This document shows, in pieces, positions 35,387-35,940 of a stretch of DNA of 35,940 bases. The DNA is from DAHUYF01 sp052143095 (lineage in GTDB: Bacteria > Pseudomonadota > Alphaproteobacteria > ATCC43930 > CGMCC-115725). The notes beneath the pieces are model-generated. The model had not been told where the DNA came from and did not search any database. It saw only the letters and a list, made by a program, of their open reading frames with translations. Location: positions 1 to 35,940 of the forward strand of contig JBKQTR010000534.1 in NCBI GenBank assembly GCA_052143095.1, given 5' to 3'. Numbering within the stretch: position 1 is the stretch's first letter; every line of letters begins with the position of its first letter. The position numbers and the translations under genes were made by a program.

Positions 35387-35940
35387 TCAGCCGGTCTTGG
35401 CGTAAAGCTGGAGCCGGCGCTGGCGCTCCGCTGCTTCGAGGAAGACCTCAGCCTGGATCGAGCCGCGCCCCATCAAATCCTCCCGCGCCCAGCGGTGGTA
35501 ACGGACCGGCATGCGGAACGGCACCTGCCGAATGACTTTGCGCAGCCTGACGATGTCGATCAGGTTGCGGTAGATCTTGGTCAGCATGAGGTTGCGTGGC
35601 GGCCGAGTTTCGACCAGCGGTACCGGAACTTCGGCCAGCCATAAGCCGGATCGCATCGCGCGTAATGTCAGCTCGGTATCGAACTGACCCCGCCGCATGA
35701 TGCACTGCTCGAGAATGGGGCGGAGGTTCGGCAGATAGACAAATTTCTGGCCGTGGGTGTCGGATCCGACAAAGCCGAAGAGAAATTGCAGGATCGAGTT
35801 CAGCCCCCAACTCAGCAGCTTGCGATAGCGATACTGCTGATTAAGCGACGGGTCCGAGCGCTTGGAGCCCAGGACAAGATCGTAAAGGCCGCGATGCTGC
35901 CAACACCATGCCAGCATAACCTCGTCCCAAAAATCGACGT
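35387..35940 (-). CDS. GT2 (dolichol-phosphate mannosyltransferase-like) glycosyltransferase, C-terminal part
   Basis: Partial: the frame is open through the window edge, where VDFWDEV precedes MLAWCWQHRGLYDLVLGSKR. The visible ~183 residues are the C-terminal region of a GT-A/GT2 transferase: LVLGSKRSDPSLNQQYRYRK, LLSWGLNSILQFLFGFVGSD (the DT.G.K acceptor-loop pattern is DTHGQKF), FDTELTLRAMRSGLWLAEVP and VPLVETRPPRNL. The N-terminal Rossmann-like domain and DXD are outside. It closes the polysaccharide locus in this window and is convergent with the acetyltransferase. Confidence 0.82.
   Translation of the reverse strand, partial: VDFWDEVMLAWCWQHRGLYDLVLGSKRSDPSLNQQYRYRKLLSWGLNSILQFLFGFVGSDTHGQKFVYLPNLRPILEQCIMRRGQFDTELTLRAMRSGLWLAEVPVPLVETRPPRNLMLTKIYRNLIDIVRLRKVIRQVPFRMPVRYHRWAREDLMGRGSIQAEVFLEAAERQRRLQLYAKTG

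Overview
The window is GC-rich, with dense high-GC3 coding and ATGA-type overlaps. Gene content (a Cox-type molybdenum hydroxylase cluster, a Gp157/Rad52 pair, a Cas1-like orphan, an EPS/capsule locus) points to an alphaproteobacterium, most likely Hyphomicrobiales near Bradyrhizobiaceae/Xanthobacteraceae. This assignment is inference from gene families; there is no rRNA, tRNA or other taxonomic marker in the window.

Layout. (1) 1-1867, minus: coxE (cut by the window edge) and coxD, the VWA/MoxR maturation pair of a CO-dehydrogenase-like enzyme. (2) 1868-16579: about 14.7 kb of accessory and decayed DNA lying between coxD and the rest of the cox genes. It holds two small hypotheticals, a TetR regulator with a repeated CTAGAA operator, a small hypothetical, an XRE repressor with an 18-bp inverted-repeat operator, then a tight plus-strand operon: Gp157, Rad52-DUF968, a short TerB-like fragment, a BREX-type (BrxD/DUF2791-like) ATPase and an Lhr-like DEAD/DEAH helicase. 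After that come a decayed second Rad52 copy, two methyltransferases (class I and FkbM), a frameshifted flippase, a broken Cas1-like orphan, an intact cysH, and a GspK-like prepilin fragment. (3) 16580-20984, minus: coxG-coxS-coxL-coxM, with CoxL carrying the form II AYRGAGR motif and a candidate terminator after coxM. (4) 21440-35940: an exopolysaccharide/capsule-type locus with asnB, a GT4 glycosyltransferase, a SemiSWEET-like protein, an ABC-2 exporter pair (Wzm/Wzt), three large paralogous proteins with a GT-A-like N-terminal half, a hexapeptide-repeat acetyltransferase and the end of a GT2 glycosyltransferase.

How it fits together. CoxG/S/L/M would form a membrane-associated molybdopterin/FAD/2Fe-2S hydroxylase; CoxD and CoxE would insert or mature its cofactor. 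The 5.3-10.7 kb operon couples phage-type single-strand annealing genes to an ATPase-helicase pair seen in antiphage loci, under an adjacent XRE-type repressor; it lacks PglX, PglZ and BrxC, so it is either a reduced BREX-like locus or a different system. The polysaccharide locus combines precursor modification, glycosyl transfer, ABC-dependent export and acetylation, and the triplicated orphan family is probably part of it.

Most notable: the mosaic recombination/defence operon flanked by a second Rad52 remnant, the Cas1-like pseudogene fused in frame to a flippase, the apparent splitting of the cox cluster, and the three-member paralogue family.
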